Shown in pieces: positions 10,379 through 22,030 of a DNA stretch of 64,000 nt. This DNA comes from Meandrina meandrites (taxonomy: Eukaryota > Cnidaria > Anthozoa > Scleractinia > Meandrinidae). Each line of letters opens with the position of its first letter. Position 1 is the first letter of the stretch. The stretch lies in NCBI GenBank assembly GCA_963693305.1, contig OY855914.1:13641783-13705782 (forward strand). Reading direction: 5' to 3'. Position numbers and translations under genes: made by a program. The notes beneath the pieces are model-generated. The model ran no database searches and was not told the DNA's origin. It saw only the letters and a list, made by a program, of their open reading frames with translations.

Positions 10379-10537
10379 TAAGTAAAGCAACAAATGTTTT
10401 TTATCTATTTATCTGTATATTATTTCTTCATTCAGTTTTTTTACGTGATGTGATGTAGTGCAATATAATGGTAATACTAATTTGTAATAAGGTGGAAAGT
10501 ATCATTTAAATTTTAAAACGCAAGAATTAATTTCACA

Positions 10538-10849
10538 GTATCCTGTTTCCGAAAAACAACAAAAAATGGAATGACCAAGTGTTACCGGGGTATATACCAT
10601 TCAGTAAGCTGCCCAAATCTTATCGTGATAGTTGAAGTGGGATCATCAAAACCATCTGAAAACCCAGTTGATGCCAGTAAAATCATTCTACCCACATCGG
10701 CTTTAGTAAATTCACTTAGAGTCGCTCAGTCGATAGAAATTCAAAGTAAAGTTTGTATCTAACCTACAGAGTGTGGAATGCGAATGCAATTTAATTCCTG
10801 GAAAGCAAATAGACTTTCCAAATGGAATGACCAAGTGTTACCGGGGTAT
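10538..10849 (+). repeat. Dispersed repeat, copy 1, with 30-bp direct repeats
   Basis: The segment from about 10538 to 10820 is related to 30867-31100: both share GAAAAACAACAAAAAATGG, GATAGTTGAAGTGGGATCATC and a TACAGAG..GGAAT block. In addition, 10564-10593 and 10820-10849 are an exact 30-bp direct repeat (core ATGACCAAGTGTTACCGGGG) that the second copy lacks. It may be a simple duplication or the trace of an insertion. Confidence 0.6.
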
Positions 10850-10989
10850 TTTAAGTGACAAGGATGACGGAATGGGAGGAAAAATCAAGACCCTTGGCTT
10901 CCAACAACCCCCCCCCCCCCCCCCAAAAAAAAAAAAAGAAAAAAAATCCCTGGACCTCAAATTAATCCCCAAAAAATCCCATGACAAAT

Positions 10990-11073
10990 TTATGATGTCA
11001 ATGCATTGCTGCTATTGTTAGGAAGCAGAGGTTCTTTTGTGTGGAACAATTGGGCAACGCATTGACGTCATAA
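10990..11073. repeat. Short inverted repeat with CRE-like arms
   Basis: TTTATGATGTCAATGCATTG on the left and CAACGCATTGACGTCATAAA on the right form imperfect inverted repeats around a short spacer. A poly-C/poly-A tract (about 10907-10939) lies just upstream. Most likely a small MITE. Confidence 0.5.
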
Positions 11074-11193
11074 AATTCAAAATGGCGGCGCGCAGGAAAT
11101 TTAAAAGCAATAATCATTTCCGTTTATTATTAGAATTAAATGCTATTTCTCCCGTCTGGTAAAATTTGTGAATTAGGCATTATTTCAAACAAC

Positions 11194-12570
11194 AATGATA
11201 TCGAAGATGGTGGGCTTAAGATGTTGGATATTCAGTCGATGATCCTTGCACAGAGGGTGATGGTATTAAAAAGATTTGCGGATAAAGATAAAACCAGTTC
11301 TTGGAAGATAACATTGAATTACTTCCTCTCACAGATAGGCGGGGAATTTATTCTTAACTGTAATTTTGATACTAAAAAGTTGCCTGTCTGCCCTCCGGAC
11401 TTTTATAAAGAGTGTCTTGACGCCTGGTCCTTGTTAAATCAATCTTCAATACTATCATATGGGGATGTTGTTCACCAGGTTATATGGAATAATAAAAACA
11501 TTACTGTCCAAAAGTTCTCGCTTTTCGAAAAACATTTGTTTTCAAAAGGAATTGTTACGATTGGTGACCTCCTTTCTGACACTGGAATCTTCCTACAGGG
11601 TGTCAAGGTGTTAAATGCAAATCTATCTCCAATAGAACATTTTAAATTAATCAGCATCGTTGACGCAATCCCTCATGAATGGAGACAGATCATTAAACAA
11701 AGCACACAACACCTCCCCCCACATATTGATGACACAATTTATTTAAGGCTGGACAATTCGGAGGTAGCTTTATCAAAAGTTTCGTCCAAATGGCTCTACA
11801 ATGCGTTTAAAAGCAAAAAGCAAGTCCCTCCAACTGCTCAAAAAAAGTTTAAAGAAAAGTTTCCACAGTTTCCGTTTGACTGGAAGAAAATATACTCCTT
11901 GCCTTTTACAGTCACTATTGAAACTAAAATTAGAGAATTCCAATATAAAGTATTAATTACAATAATATAGTATTTACAAATGAAAAATTGTTTAGGTTGA
12001 AAATGAAGGACTCGCCTTCATGTACCTTTTGCGAATGAGAGGTTGAATCCTTCGAGCATTTATTTTTCTATTGCGATGTAACAAAGACTTTCTGGGAAGC
12101 TCTCTGTTCTTGGCTTGGTGAATGTAAGGTTAAATTTCAACCCTTTAAATTAATGGACATTTTTTTTGGAGTTTTTAATATGGAAGAGGACTTTAGTATT
12201 TTGAACCACCTGATACTGATAACTAAATTTTATATCTATAAGTGTAAATTGAATTCTGTGAATCCCTCCTTATGAGTTTATAAAGCCAAGATCCGGGAAG
12301 TCTACCAAGTAGAAAAACAGATAGCAGCAAAGCAGAACAAACTAATAAAACATTTTCAGAAATGGGAGAAGTTTTTGCCACATGTTGGCTTATAGTATGG
12401 TGTCCTGCACATGTACCCCTCTGTTTTACGTATAACTTTAATCCTTGAGCTGGCTATTGTAAGTTATATATTGTAAGCAATGTAAGTAAGTTATTGTAAG
12501 TAATGTATTGTAAGTAGTGTAAAGTGTTGTAAAATATTATAAATAAAAATAAACAAATTACAAAAAAAAA
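11194..12570 (+). mobile_element. 5'-truncated L1/Tx1-type LINE (3' part of ORF2)
   Basis: The insertion is bounded by exact 15-bp target duplications ATTATTTCAAACAAC (11179-11193 and 12571-12585), with an A-rich tail at 12561-12570. The coding strand specifies the region after the reverse transcriptase: a conserved block (GGLKMLDIQSM.. near the start) and, after a frameshift near 11955, a zinc-knuckle-like CTFC..E..FEHLFFYC segment at about 12025-12080, as in the zf-RVT domain of LINE ORF2. A premature stop interrupts that knuckle. The reverse transcriptase and endonuclease are missing. It is a dead, 5'-truncated copy; the ATG at 11140 lies outside the element in target DNA. Confidence 0.88.
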
Positions 12571-12585
12571 ATTATTTCAAACAAC

Positions 12586-14272
12586 TCGACATCAACTTGC
12601 CTTTATTTAAGAGCAGAGGTTCCCTTTAAAGAAGAGGGTGACCGTAAATACTTTTCATCAATTTTTCCTAACCACAAGGACAGAACTTGAAAAAGACAGG
12701 CTGACTTTTTCAAATTGAGATCAAAAGCTTCCAATGTAGACTTTCTAAAAGTCGTTCGCTTCTCATTCCCGGGTTTGGGAGTAGACCCTGGCATAACCAA
12801 CTTTTATCACTTGCAGCGTGCCACATTTACAGGAGGAATTTTCCTCCTGTGGTTTTATCCAATCAGAAACAGCATTGTCAAAGACCATGTCAAACAAACC
12901 AGATCCTTCCCAGATCGATCATGCATGTGAGATGAAACTTGAATCTCTTTTGAACTTGTCGTCTCTTGAGTGAGTTTCGATTTCTCTGTTTTCTGTTTAA
13001 GCGTTTAATCAGGGACACAATCGTGTATGATTTGCGCAAGGCAAAATGCAAAGATATTCACGAACATCAACGGAAAGTAATCAAGGGCTACTGCACTGTC
13101 TCACGGCGCGGGGTCACAAAGCCTGACCTTCAAAGTCGCAGCATACGTTTTTGAATTTTTCCAGTGTGGCGAAAAACAAGGGGTGCTGTCCGTTTGCTTG
13201 ATTGTTGTGCCCTTTTAAACGACCAAGTCTACGATAGCTTCACTGCTTGTTCGAACTCGTCGACTCTAGGATATCGGCCGCTAGTTTAGTCGGAGCACAT
13301 TGAAAGAAAAATAGAGCATGATACTTAAAAACAGATTTGTGTGCATTCACGCATTGAATAAACTTCTTCGCACCTTCAGATTGCTTGTGTTCGTTGGATA
13401 ATTTAACACAGTCAGAGCCTTTCAAATTAGCCTTCAACCTATCTTTTGTCTCAGAAAAGTTCTCCCTTGCGTTGAGAACTTTCTTAGATAGCGTTTCGTT
13501 GCACTCTCAGTTTACTACACGGCAAACAATTTTAATTTCACACTCATGCCACTTCACTATACAACGAAGATTTATATGTCTGGTGCGATCAAGAAAATAA
13601 TGTAAAGAGCAGCGTTTGTCTCCAAAAGCCAATATAAATGAAGTAAATGGCGGTTTCATTGACACCAACGCCTACACTAGTGACCGCAGTCCAGAGAAAT
13701 TCACACCAAAATGATGTCATTTGATTCGTATTAATGGTATCACAGTGATATCACTCTATATTTAGGTTCAGTACACTGGTATAGTAATTTTAAGAAAACT
13801 TGACACTGTTAATAGGTTTCAAATGGTGTAAACATGTTTTTGGGCTGTTGAATTTTTGAAGTTATGCTAATGACGGTGTCCCTTTAACACTAAAACTATC
13901 ATTTCAGATCTTAGCACCCTGATATCTAATCCATAATCTGTTCTCTGGGAGAGCACAAGTCATTCTAGAGGAATGCCTTGTGTTGTGATGTCTGAATATT
14001 TCTAAAGATAAATAAGTTGGGTTATGTTTTTAAGTGAACTGTTGTTTACGTAGAAATGAAACTTAACCCATGCTCAGTAACAACACACCTGTGCAATGCA
14101 GGTCAGGGTGAGATAAAAAATAAGAACTTGATTTTGTTTATTCGGACAGAGTGAATGCAAATTTCCATGCAAAGTTTTCCTTTCTATGAACGATTTTGGA
14201 AAGGTAACAACAACTTGTGAGCCACCAGAGTTATGTCGCATATAGGATTACCAGAATAGTGTGCTGCCTCGC
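12586..14272. other. No gene recognised
   Basis: I see no domain-bearing frame or repeat pair here. Small points: a GGAGGAATTTTCCTCC palindrome near 12831 next to a CCAAT box (ATCCAATCAG, 12857-12866), and several frames under 75 codons without recognisable content. Confidence 0.35.
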
Positions 14273-14278
14273 TATAAG

Positions 14279-15079
14279 CCTGGCATAGTCAATCGAACCC
14301 AATCGAACTAAATTTCAATCGAACTCAATCGAAATCAATTCATGGATTGAGTTCGATTGAGTTTGGCAATCGAACAAAATCGAACTCACCGAAAAGAAAA
14401 AAATCAATCGAACCCAATCGAACGTTCAATTTTCGAACTCGTCATTTGTGTAAAACAGGTGTTGAAATCCATAACCAGATCTTGGAAGCTCGAGTTACTT
14501 CAACCCGGAGTGTAACGCACATGTTTTTCGTAAACGAAGAAATACCGCAGAAATGGATTCAGATGCGCTATGGATTGTAAGCTTCAAATGTGTGGTAAAA
14601 GAAATGCTGCTTTGACGTCAAGATGGCGAAGTTTTCAAGGTTTTAAAGAAAATAGGCGAGACAGGCCGTGCTTTCCTGAATTGCAAACGAGCACGGACAA
14701 TTAGGTCACCCTCAACGTGTTCTTTCCTGTTCTCTTAAATGCCGTGGACAGTTTATAAATGGGGTTTCTGTTATAAGAATAAATTGTAAAAAAGCACAAG
14801 AAAAACCTGTTTTGATGGACTTGCTTTGGGCTTGCTTTGTATAGGTTTACCAGAGCCAATCGAACGCAATCCATTTAATTGTGTTCGATTGAGTTCGGTT
14901 TCCGAACTCAATCGAACACAATCAGATGGATTGAGTTCGATTTTTTCGATTGAATTCGATTTGTTGGGAAATCGAACTCACTGAAAGTCTGGTGTTCGAT
15001 TTCGTTCGATTGCCGAACTCAATCTTACTCAATCCACGGATTAAGTTCGATTTTCGAACGTTCGTTTGACTATGCCGGG
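14279..15079. mobile_element. Inverted-repeat element built of AATCGAAC motifs
   Basis: The ends CCTGGCATAGTCAA (left) and TTGACTATGCCGGG (right) are inverted repeats, flanked by TATAAG at 14273-14278 and 15080-15085 (6-bp duplication). Both sub-terminal regions (about 14290-14450 and 14865-15060) are dense arrays of AATCGAAC / GTTCGATT words in both orientations. The centre is unrelated sequence. No transposase frame was found. Confidence 0.78.
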
Positions 15080-15085
15080 TATAAG

Positions 15086-17633
15086 GCGAGCCAGCAAGTA
15101 CTCGAGCAAGGCAGCCAACCTTCCTACATTTTGTACTTTTTTGACAGAAAACTGAGACGTTCTTCTTGCATATTCAAGAAGTTATTATAGCGATTACAAA
15201 CTATGGTGGCCGGAAACTGGGCAACACATTGTAGCCAGCTCGAGAGAACGGGGTGAGTACGTTGTAAGGTGGGTGCGAGCTCGGTTCGCTACGAAAATTA
15301 TGTGCTCCAAGTCAAGGCTAAGGAGATATTGAGGAGATATTGTTCTTACCTTTCATTTTAGACCGCCGCATTTTACTTTATTCTATCATAGTTGACTCCT
15401 GGTAAACCAGACTCTACTCGTAGCAACATGATTAGCTGGATGAAACATGATGAAGATGATGCCATCGGCGAGTTTACACGTCACTCCTGAGTGACATACC
15501 GCTGACCGAGGACCTGAGACCCTTCAGTGGCAATCTCGTTCGTGGAGCCTGTGGACTCTGGGAACGAGATTGCTTCAGTGGAGGAGGGGTCGGAGTGCCG
15601 GTGGAAAAGCGAAACAAGAAGCTATTTCAACAAGAAGCTATTTCAAAGAGAAATAATGTTTTGTTTCCAGATCGCGGAAGAATAAGCATGAAAAGAAACT
15701 TCCTAATTTGCCCTTCCCATCATCGTGTCTTTGTTTGCGCTTGCAAGCGCTCTCATTGGTGGGAATTTTCTTCTTTCTCAGAATATAGCTAGAATGTTTA
15801 CTTAACAATTAAACGGAAAGAGGTTACTTTACATTTTCGCCAAGACATCGCTTTAATCGAACTTAAAAGCATTGCAGTCGTCAGATATTTCTATTTGTAA
15901 TGAATCTCAATTATTTTGGTCTTGCTGACGATTATCTTTCTGATATTTGAAGAACATGTTTTTACGAGATTGAAATTGTTTGCCTTTGGTACACCGTGTT
16001 GACATTGTGGCTATGAGCGTTCTTCTGATTGGATAGTAGCGCTCACTGTGTAAATAGTTCACATCGAATCCAAAACAATACCGTTTCGTTTCTGAGGAAA
16101 CGAAACAAAAAGAAATAGTGTTTCGTTTCCAGAATAAAAATTGTATGGGCGTTTAAGATTTGACTCAAAATTTCAGAAAATGTGTGGGCTAAAATAAGAA
16201 CATCGTCAGGCTCAGCCAAATTTTACGCGTTCTTATAAAAAATAGTGTAATTCTCTAAAAGGCTGAGTAGACTGAGTGTCTACAATTCTTAATTTGTTCA
16301 CAAAAGGTTGTTTTGACGGTTCTTCACAGGGTTTCGGAAAATATTTAATTTACTAGAGGTGTTGGAATGTTTACAAAATTAAGCGACGCGATGCTGTTTC
16401 GCCGTGAAACAGCTCTTGCCCGTGAATTCCTTGTTTTTTTTCTCTCTGTTGCTGTATGCCCGGCAGTCAATAATTTTCACAGAATTTCCACTGAAAGGTT
16501 CTTTTGAAATTCTTGAGGGTATGAAATGCTTGTTTAGAAACTGATGTCGAGCGATTCCAAAAACTATCTGAACTTGGGCATACCATAAAATCGTGTTCTG
16601 GACACTTGAAAAATTTTGGCTCTGCCCAGCAGTCAGAAATATCCACCGAATTTCCACAGAAATCCTTATTCAAACCTAATTTTATGTGAAAATTTCCGAC
16701 TGCTGGGCATTTTGTTTACGTCGAAACTAGGTGGCGGAAGAGTCCAATATAACAAAAAAGCTCCGAAGACTTACCTCTGAAACCTTGGGTGTTTGTAAAT
16801 ACAATGTATTTAGAACTTTTGTCCGAAAACAAATGCCCGCGGACGCGCGCATAAAAATGACTATAAAAATGTTTAAACAAGCAAGCAACCGTGGACGATG
16901 ATCCTACTGGTATACGTTGGATCAATAATGATCTGATCGGTTTAAAATAGAAAAATGAAGACTATAAAAAAGCAGAAACCGATACAACGTAGAAAGGTAG
17001 AATGACGACTGTGAAGTCCAGCCAATCTACCTAGAATTGCATTTAATTTTGTACGAAAATACTAGCTTCAGTAATTATCACCATCATTAAAATACCGCTT
17101 ATGGAGCTGCTCCATCCTGTTTTGGCAACGTTTGAAAATATTTTTTGCGCAAAACATTCCTCTAAAATAAAAACAAAATTATTTTTCTTCAAAACTGTTT
17201 TCCTACCAGCATAAATGAGAACTGATTATGAATGACAACATTGAAGAAAACTGGAATTTCGTTCAAGATGCGCCGTATGTGACAAAGCTTGCAATTGTTA
17301 AAAATCAACCGTCCGTCCCGTCCCACAATGAATGAATTGACCACCAGACTAGATTCAAGTGCCAATATTTTAATTGTTTCATACATTGAAGTTTAACTTC
17401 CACGAATATTCATATTACAAATGCAACCATACTTTGCACTTTATATGTCTTCCTATAATACATTGTAATGCCATTATAAAAGGACGGTCAACTCCGTACT
17501 GCAATTGCGCGCACCGGATTTTCAGTCGTCTGTTCCTTTCTCAGCCTCCAATTAGAGTGATGTATTGTTTAAAATTACTATTTAAAGAATACAATGTTAT
17601 GCAAGTGGAATGAAAATCAGCGAACCAAGGAAA
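15086..17633. other. No gene recognised; scattered degenerate repeats
   Basis: Intergenic DNA downstream of the HES gene. A short direct repeat (ACAAGAAGCTATTTCAA twice near 15614-15647) and related inverted words (TGCCCAGCAGTC at 16624, GACTGCTGGGCA at 16699, TGCCCGGCAGTC at 16457) hint at decayed inverted-repeat elements. No exon with splice sites and no family domain were seen. Confidence 0.35.
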
Positions 17634-18816
17634 TTAAATTTGTCCATCTTGTGTGTTTGAAACCCATGGCCTCCAAAGCGGAAGGCTGCATTCCACCGGG
17701 GTAGTGTAGCTTCTTGGCTCCACATTGCTGATACTGGAAGTGTATGCTTTGTTCAATATCGCACCATCGTTACGGTTGAACGGGCTGAATGCACTCGAGG
17801 GTGGCGAAGGCGGAGGCGTCGAAGCACAGCCAAGGCAAGAAGATTCTCCTGTGGTTTGTAAACCGTATACTGATGGTTTAGGGGAGTAACACACAGGGCG
17901 GTCAGAGTGCGCAGGGCTGGTCGGGTGCATATTGTAGCTGCACGATGCCGCCAAACGCGCCAGTACTTGTTCCCGCAGTTTGGAATCAACTCCGTTCTGC
18001 TGGTTTTCCATAAAGCTGTACACTCTGGTCGCGCAATCGTTAAATCCCGCTCGGTAGTTACTCAGTGATTCAGCATCACTTTGATTGGTCCAGTATCCTA
18101 CACGAACAATTAAACGGGGGATTAATTCAGTTTTCAACTTCGCCATAGTTAACATTCGATATTTGAAATTTACACGGCAAAGCCAGCAGTGGTGTGGAAA
18201 GAAAATTGTTAAACATACAAACCTGTCACTTGCTGCTCTCGAATCATTTTCAAGAAGTTTACAGTCAGCTCCAGAATTTCAGCTTTTTCCATCTTTTGGA
18301 AATTGTGATCATTCTGTAGAGGCAAAACAGTCAAATGTTTACAAAACTGGTAATGAAATTTCATTTACTTGCTAGTCAGAGTACTTAGGTGTTAAATTTG
18401 CCTCTCGAGTGACGCTCAGTTTTCCACGATGCCATACAAAACTTCGTGCAACAGTGCCGAATGTTTGAATAAAAAAAATAAGCAGACACAACAAGCAATA
18501 GAAAATAACACGGCAACCTAATAAAGTCGCATGGCTGTGGTATGTAGGGAAGTAAGCAAATAAAGCAAAATTTGATCAAACTATAAAAAGCAAACTTACA
18601 TCACGGCACAGGGAGGACAAAACGAGTCCTTTTAGTTCTTCGAGGCTTCGGTTTATGCGCGCTCTTCTTTGCCTTTCTAGTAAAGGTTTACTTGTCTGTT
18701 GGAGAGGAGAAAATAAAGAATAAACATACAAAAACAACACCTAAAAGTTCATCAAAAGCAGGGAAGGACGCCTATAGTACCTGTCGTCTTCTAGTTAGCT
18801 GAAGTCTTTCTGCCAT
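17634..18816 (-). CDS. HES/hairy-type bHLH-Orange transcriptional repressor, complete
   Basis: Four minus-strand exons with GT-AG junctions join in frame: 18781-18816, 18600-18695, 18223-18313 and 17634-18097, giving 228 residues. The ATG has purine at -3 (AACATGG). Exon 2 carries the basic region KPLLERQRRARIN (residues 15-27), with the proline and the E-box-contacting glutamate typical of hairy/E(spl) proteins, plus helix 1. Exon 3 carries helix 2 (KMEKAEILELTV). An Orange domain starting near YRAGF follows (about residues 86-126), then a Ser/Pro-rich stretch and a WRPW tetrapeptide at 216-219. The family binds DNA as dimers and recruits Groucho/TLE through WRPW, often downstream of Notch; that is family knowledge. 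Unusually, nine residues (VSNTQDGQI) follow WRPW before the stop. I saw no convincing Su(H)/CSL site in the upstream kilobase. Which HES paralogue this is cannot be said. Confidence 0.93.
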
Positions 18817-18954
18817 GTTGAAACACCGTGTAAATTTCTTCTTTGTTGATCGGAGAGTTCTTTTCTGTGCGACGCTGAGTCAGGAAATGAAGTTGGTGCA
18901 AAAACCCTTCAGCTAAATTACAATGGCACGGGTTCGCAATTTTGCACGCATTCA

Positions 18955-18968
18955 CCTTTGAGCCAATC
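18955..18968 (-). promoter_or_regulatory. CCAAT-like box upstream of HES gene
   Basis: GAGCCAATCAGAAG reads on the plus strand about 140 bp upstream of the HES start codon. CCAAT boxes act in either orientation at this distance. No TATA box could be recognised between it and the ATG. Confidence 0.3.
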
Positions 18969-19388
18969 AGAAGCGGCGGTTGTCTTGATGCAATCAGGCT
19001 TTCCATTCTCGCACGCGAATGCGAACAAATTATTGGCTTTGTAGCAAATATCACGCCTTCAAACTGTCAAATTCTTTTAACCTTTTCACTTCAAAGATGA
19101 AGCGATGAACTCCCTGCGGATTCCCATTGCGTGATTGAGATATCTTTTTTCCCAATAGGAAAAATAAAATAATCATTGGGGCATTTTCATTTTATTTAAA
19201 AGTTGACTTTGGCCGTGACTGTTTGCGCACTACGCACGGGTAAATTTCCGCGAAACTTTGTTCTAAATTAAACTGCGTACAATCTCCTTGACAATTGATT
19301 GACTAAACCACGGCGTGGTGAATTTTCCTAACTTTAACGACTGATGGATTCTTTAAGCTTAACAAAGTTCCAACCGCTTTATTTGTGG

Positions 19389-19508
19389 TAGACTACGAGC
19401 AGCCCCTATTTTTTCGCTGTCCGTCGAGCGTGAAGCAAAAAAAAAAAGGAGCGCGCGAAAATTGCACGCTCGACGGACAGCGAAAAAATAGGGGCTGCTC
19501 GTAGTCTA
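19389..19508. mobile_element. 120-bp hairpin MITE with perfect 44-bp arms
   Basis: The arms 19389-19432 and 19465-19508 are exact reverse complements, beginning TAGACTACGAGCAGCCCC. The 32-bp loop is A-rich then GC-rich. The terminal TA may be the target duplication of a mariner-like event. It has no coding capacity. The perfect arm identity implies recent origin or gene-conversion-like maintenance. Confidence 0.85.
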
Positions 19509-21783
19509 TATTTGTGGGTAAAAATCTGAACATGAGTTTTCACGTTATTACTTTTAACAGGTAGCCTGTTTAGCTATGTGTGTAAACCTTCAGCGCGTGC
19601 CTTCAATTACGCTGTGCAAAATTTTACACAAACAAAAAGATTCGTATACCGCCAGAAAATACATGACTTGTAGTCGAAAATGGAGGACAAAGTAAACCGG
19701 CTAAAATTGTGTAAAACAAAGCTTTTTGAATAACAATAGAGGGCCCTGAAACACACAATATAAGAAAAAAGAAGACATTCTTCAATCGACGATCTGTTTC
19801 TGCAGGAAAAAGTTCATTATACAGATAATCTTGACAAGAACTTTGTTTTGAGCTATGCGGCAAAATTCCCATGAAAATTTTCTTTTTGCTAGAAGATTGG
19901 TAAAATTGATTGTAAGCATGCGTTTAGCGTTTCACTTCGATGAAAAGCTTTGGTGCATCAAAATTCAAGCGCCTTTTCTTTTATGTTTCCTGAGAAAAAC
20001 TTTGTTTTTGATTTGCCGCAAAGTTAATTGCCCACGGACAATTAAAATGTATTAATTTCAATGCTATTCAATAGCTAATCAAAAGGCAGCCGCGAGCATA
20101 GTCAGCAATCTTATTCGTGTTTTCCGCTATGATACGGACATTATAATTCACTTAGACCTCATTAATTTGCTGTTGTATTGCTGTTTATTTATTAGTATGA
20201 GTAATCACAACATAATACCTTATTAAAACTTCAATTTCGCGTCGCGGTCTTCTTGAAATTATCAGGGGACACTTTGCCGATCAGCTCAATGAATTAAATA
20301 ATTCTTTTGTTTATACTTCGCGTATAGTTTTTGTAATTAGACATACGTCCGGTTAGACACGCTTGTGGACGCTTTCCTAATTTAAAATCAACCGAGGCGT
20401 TTCCTTTATTGTCCCATGTGACTCGCAGAAAAACAGGCCTCGTAATTTTACTTCAATCGCTTTCCAAACATAAAATCGAAAAGAAACTGATTTTGTTTAG
20501 CTATAAGATGCTACTCTAAACTGGCTTATTAGAAACCCAGGAAGCTCTTCTTGTTGTTTGGGGATTAGCATGGCGGGATTATTTTACGTGAAGGTCATAA
20601 TGGCGGGAAGTGTGCACTAACATAAACGCTTGTGTTTGTTAGGTCAGTTGAATAATCTTTAATTTTTAGCCGTATAGAGTCATATTTAGCGTATCAGTTT
20701 TGAGAAATCACTACTTCGGACTGGTGTGCGTGGTGTACGTATGTTAGGCATGGTTTAGCTAGTTGTCAAGTTCGCTTTGTTCTAAAACCGTAGAATCAGA
20801 CAGTTTTTTTTATCACGATACGGAGGTCTTCTTTCCATTTATCATCATCGAATTTGCCCGCTCCATGCATCGTCTCTCTCTCCCATGTCCTTTGACTGTC
20901 TTCACTTCTGGGGTTCGTCCGTTCGCTCTTCTCTTCTTTAGGAAACGAACGAGCTTCTTATGGAGAGTGCGCGCCAGAGAGAACCGGTCGTTTCGCCCCA
21001 AATCCCATTCGCCCGGACAAAAAGCCGCCAACATGGAAGGAAGTATCATATTTTAATGATAAAACAATCACAAGTTTACAATGTGAAGTACGTATAAAAC
21101 CAGACTTCTGATACAACTTGTAGAAAACTGATAACTAGAAAGGAAACAGGAGGTTTCGTACCCAATCGACACTTTTCACCGCGTTCGTTCCCGAGTGCGA
21201 TCGGTGGGAGCAAACTTGAGTTTTAAATTATTGACTTATAACTTCATAGAATATACCGGGCGAACTGACTTTTAGTCCGGGCGAATCGACCGCCAGAAAT
21301 CCCTTATCCCAATGTAAAAGCAAACCGCAAGCTACCTAAACTGTAGGCTAACCGGAATGGCTCGCTGGCTCCCGGGGCTGGCTCGCACTTTGTTAAGAAC
21401 CCTCATGGAGACTACAAACCTCTGGATGACCGATCGTTGGGGCAACGCAGGCAAAAACGAAGCAGTCCTCTTAAAATTGATTTTCCAGATTTTTCTCATT
21501 ATGTCGGAAGATGCACATGTAGCATTAACTTCTGAGTCATTTTCCAGTCTCATGTACAAATCACAACTTTCAGTGAAGCTAACCTCGAAAATTTAGTTTT
21601 CTAAAGGAAGAAAAACACCAAAGAAGTAATGATAAACCAAAGATAAACAAGAATGCTTATTTACAGGGATAAATAGAAGGACCGAGAGAGATGAAAAGGC
21701 CAGGTAACGAGTGAGCCTGCTTGCTGGTCAGTGGATAACCACTGTATGGACTAAGGCATCATGGTTAGTCACTTCAAGAAAAA
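19509..21783. other. Intergenic region between divergent HES and NEDD1 genes
   Basis: The HES (minus) and NEDD1 (plus) genes point away from each other, so this region should hold both promoters. I see two GGCGGGA words at 20573 and 20612 but no clear core promoter. The open frames here (for example 20763-21056) overlap antisense frames and lack domains or splice context. Confidence 0.4.
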
Positions 21784-21793
21784 ATGGCGGCAA
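21778..21793 (+). promoter_or_regulatory. YY1-like ATGGCGGC motif / upstream ATG
   Basis: AAGAAAAAATGGCGGC resembles the YY1 element that often sits just downstream of transcription starts of housekeeping genes. It is about 100 bp upstream of the NEDD1 start codon. The same ATG opens a 19-codon upstream frame that ends at the TAG at 21841-21843. Whether it is transcribed is unknown. Confidence 0.4.
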
Positions 21794-21843
21794 TATCGCT
21801 TGTAGCAAATATTGATTTCATGAAACAAATTCAAAACATGTAG
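21784..21843 (+). CDS. Candidate 19-codon uORF of NEDD1
   Basis: It has a strong start context (A at -3, G at +4) and terminates 45 nt before the NEDD1 ATG. If included in the mRNA it could reduce initiation at the main start. No evidence of conservation is available from this window. Confidence 0.25.
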   Translation: MAAISLVANIDFMKQIQNM

Positions 21844-21888
21844 AAACCACTACACTAGGAGGAAATAGTGGGTTAAAAAATTGGGAGG

Positions 21889-22030
21889 ATGGCAGGAAAG
21901 CTACATCTTGCATCATCTGGGGGTGACATAAAGATTTGGGAAGTTCCAGAGGTGAACATGGTAAAGGCTTTCAGTCCTCACTCACAGCCAGTGGGTTCCT
22001 TGTGTTGGAGTCCCAACAGTATCTTTTTCT
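21889..22030 (+). CDS. NEDD1: NEDD1 exon 1
   Basis: Encodes residues 1-47 and one further nucleotide, the first WD40 blade ([11 protein letters not shown]). Its donor is TTCT|GTAACT, a weak-looking site chosen because it joins the exon 2 acceptor in frame and reproduces the family alignment. Confidence 0.88.

Noticed and set aside
11040..11095. Bidirectional promoter with CRE (TGACGTCA) and YY1-like ATGGCGGC for the SLC7 gene
   Set aside because: The CRE-like word lies in one arm of a short inverted repeat (10990-11073), so it is more likely transposon sequence, and no SLC7 first exon could be linked to it.
20763..21056. 97-codon plus-strand frame and overlapping 78-codon minus-strand frame
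   Set aside because: No domain, signal or splice context; both strands open over the same interval, typical of chance frames.
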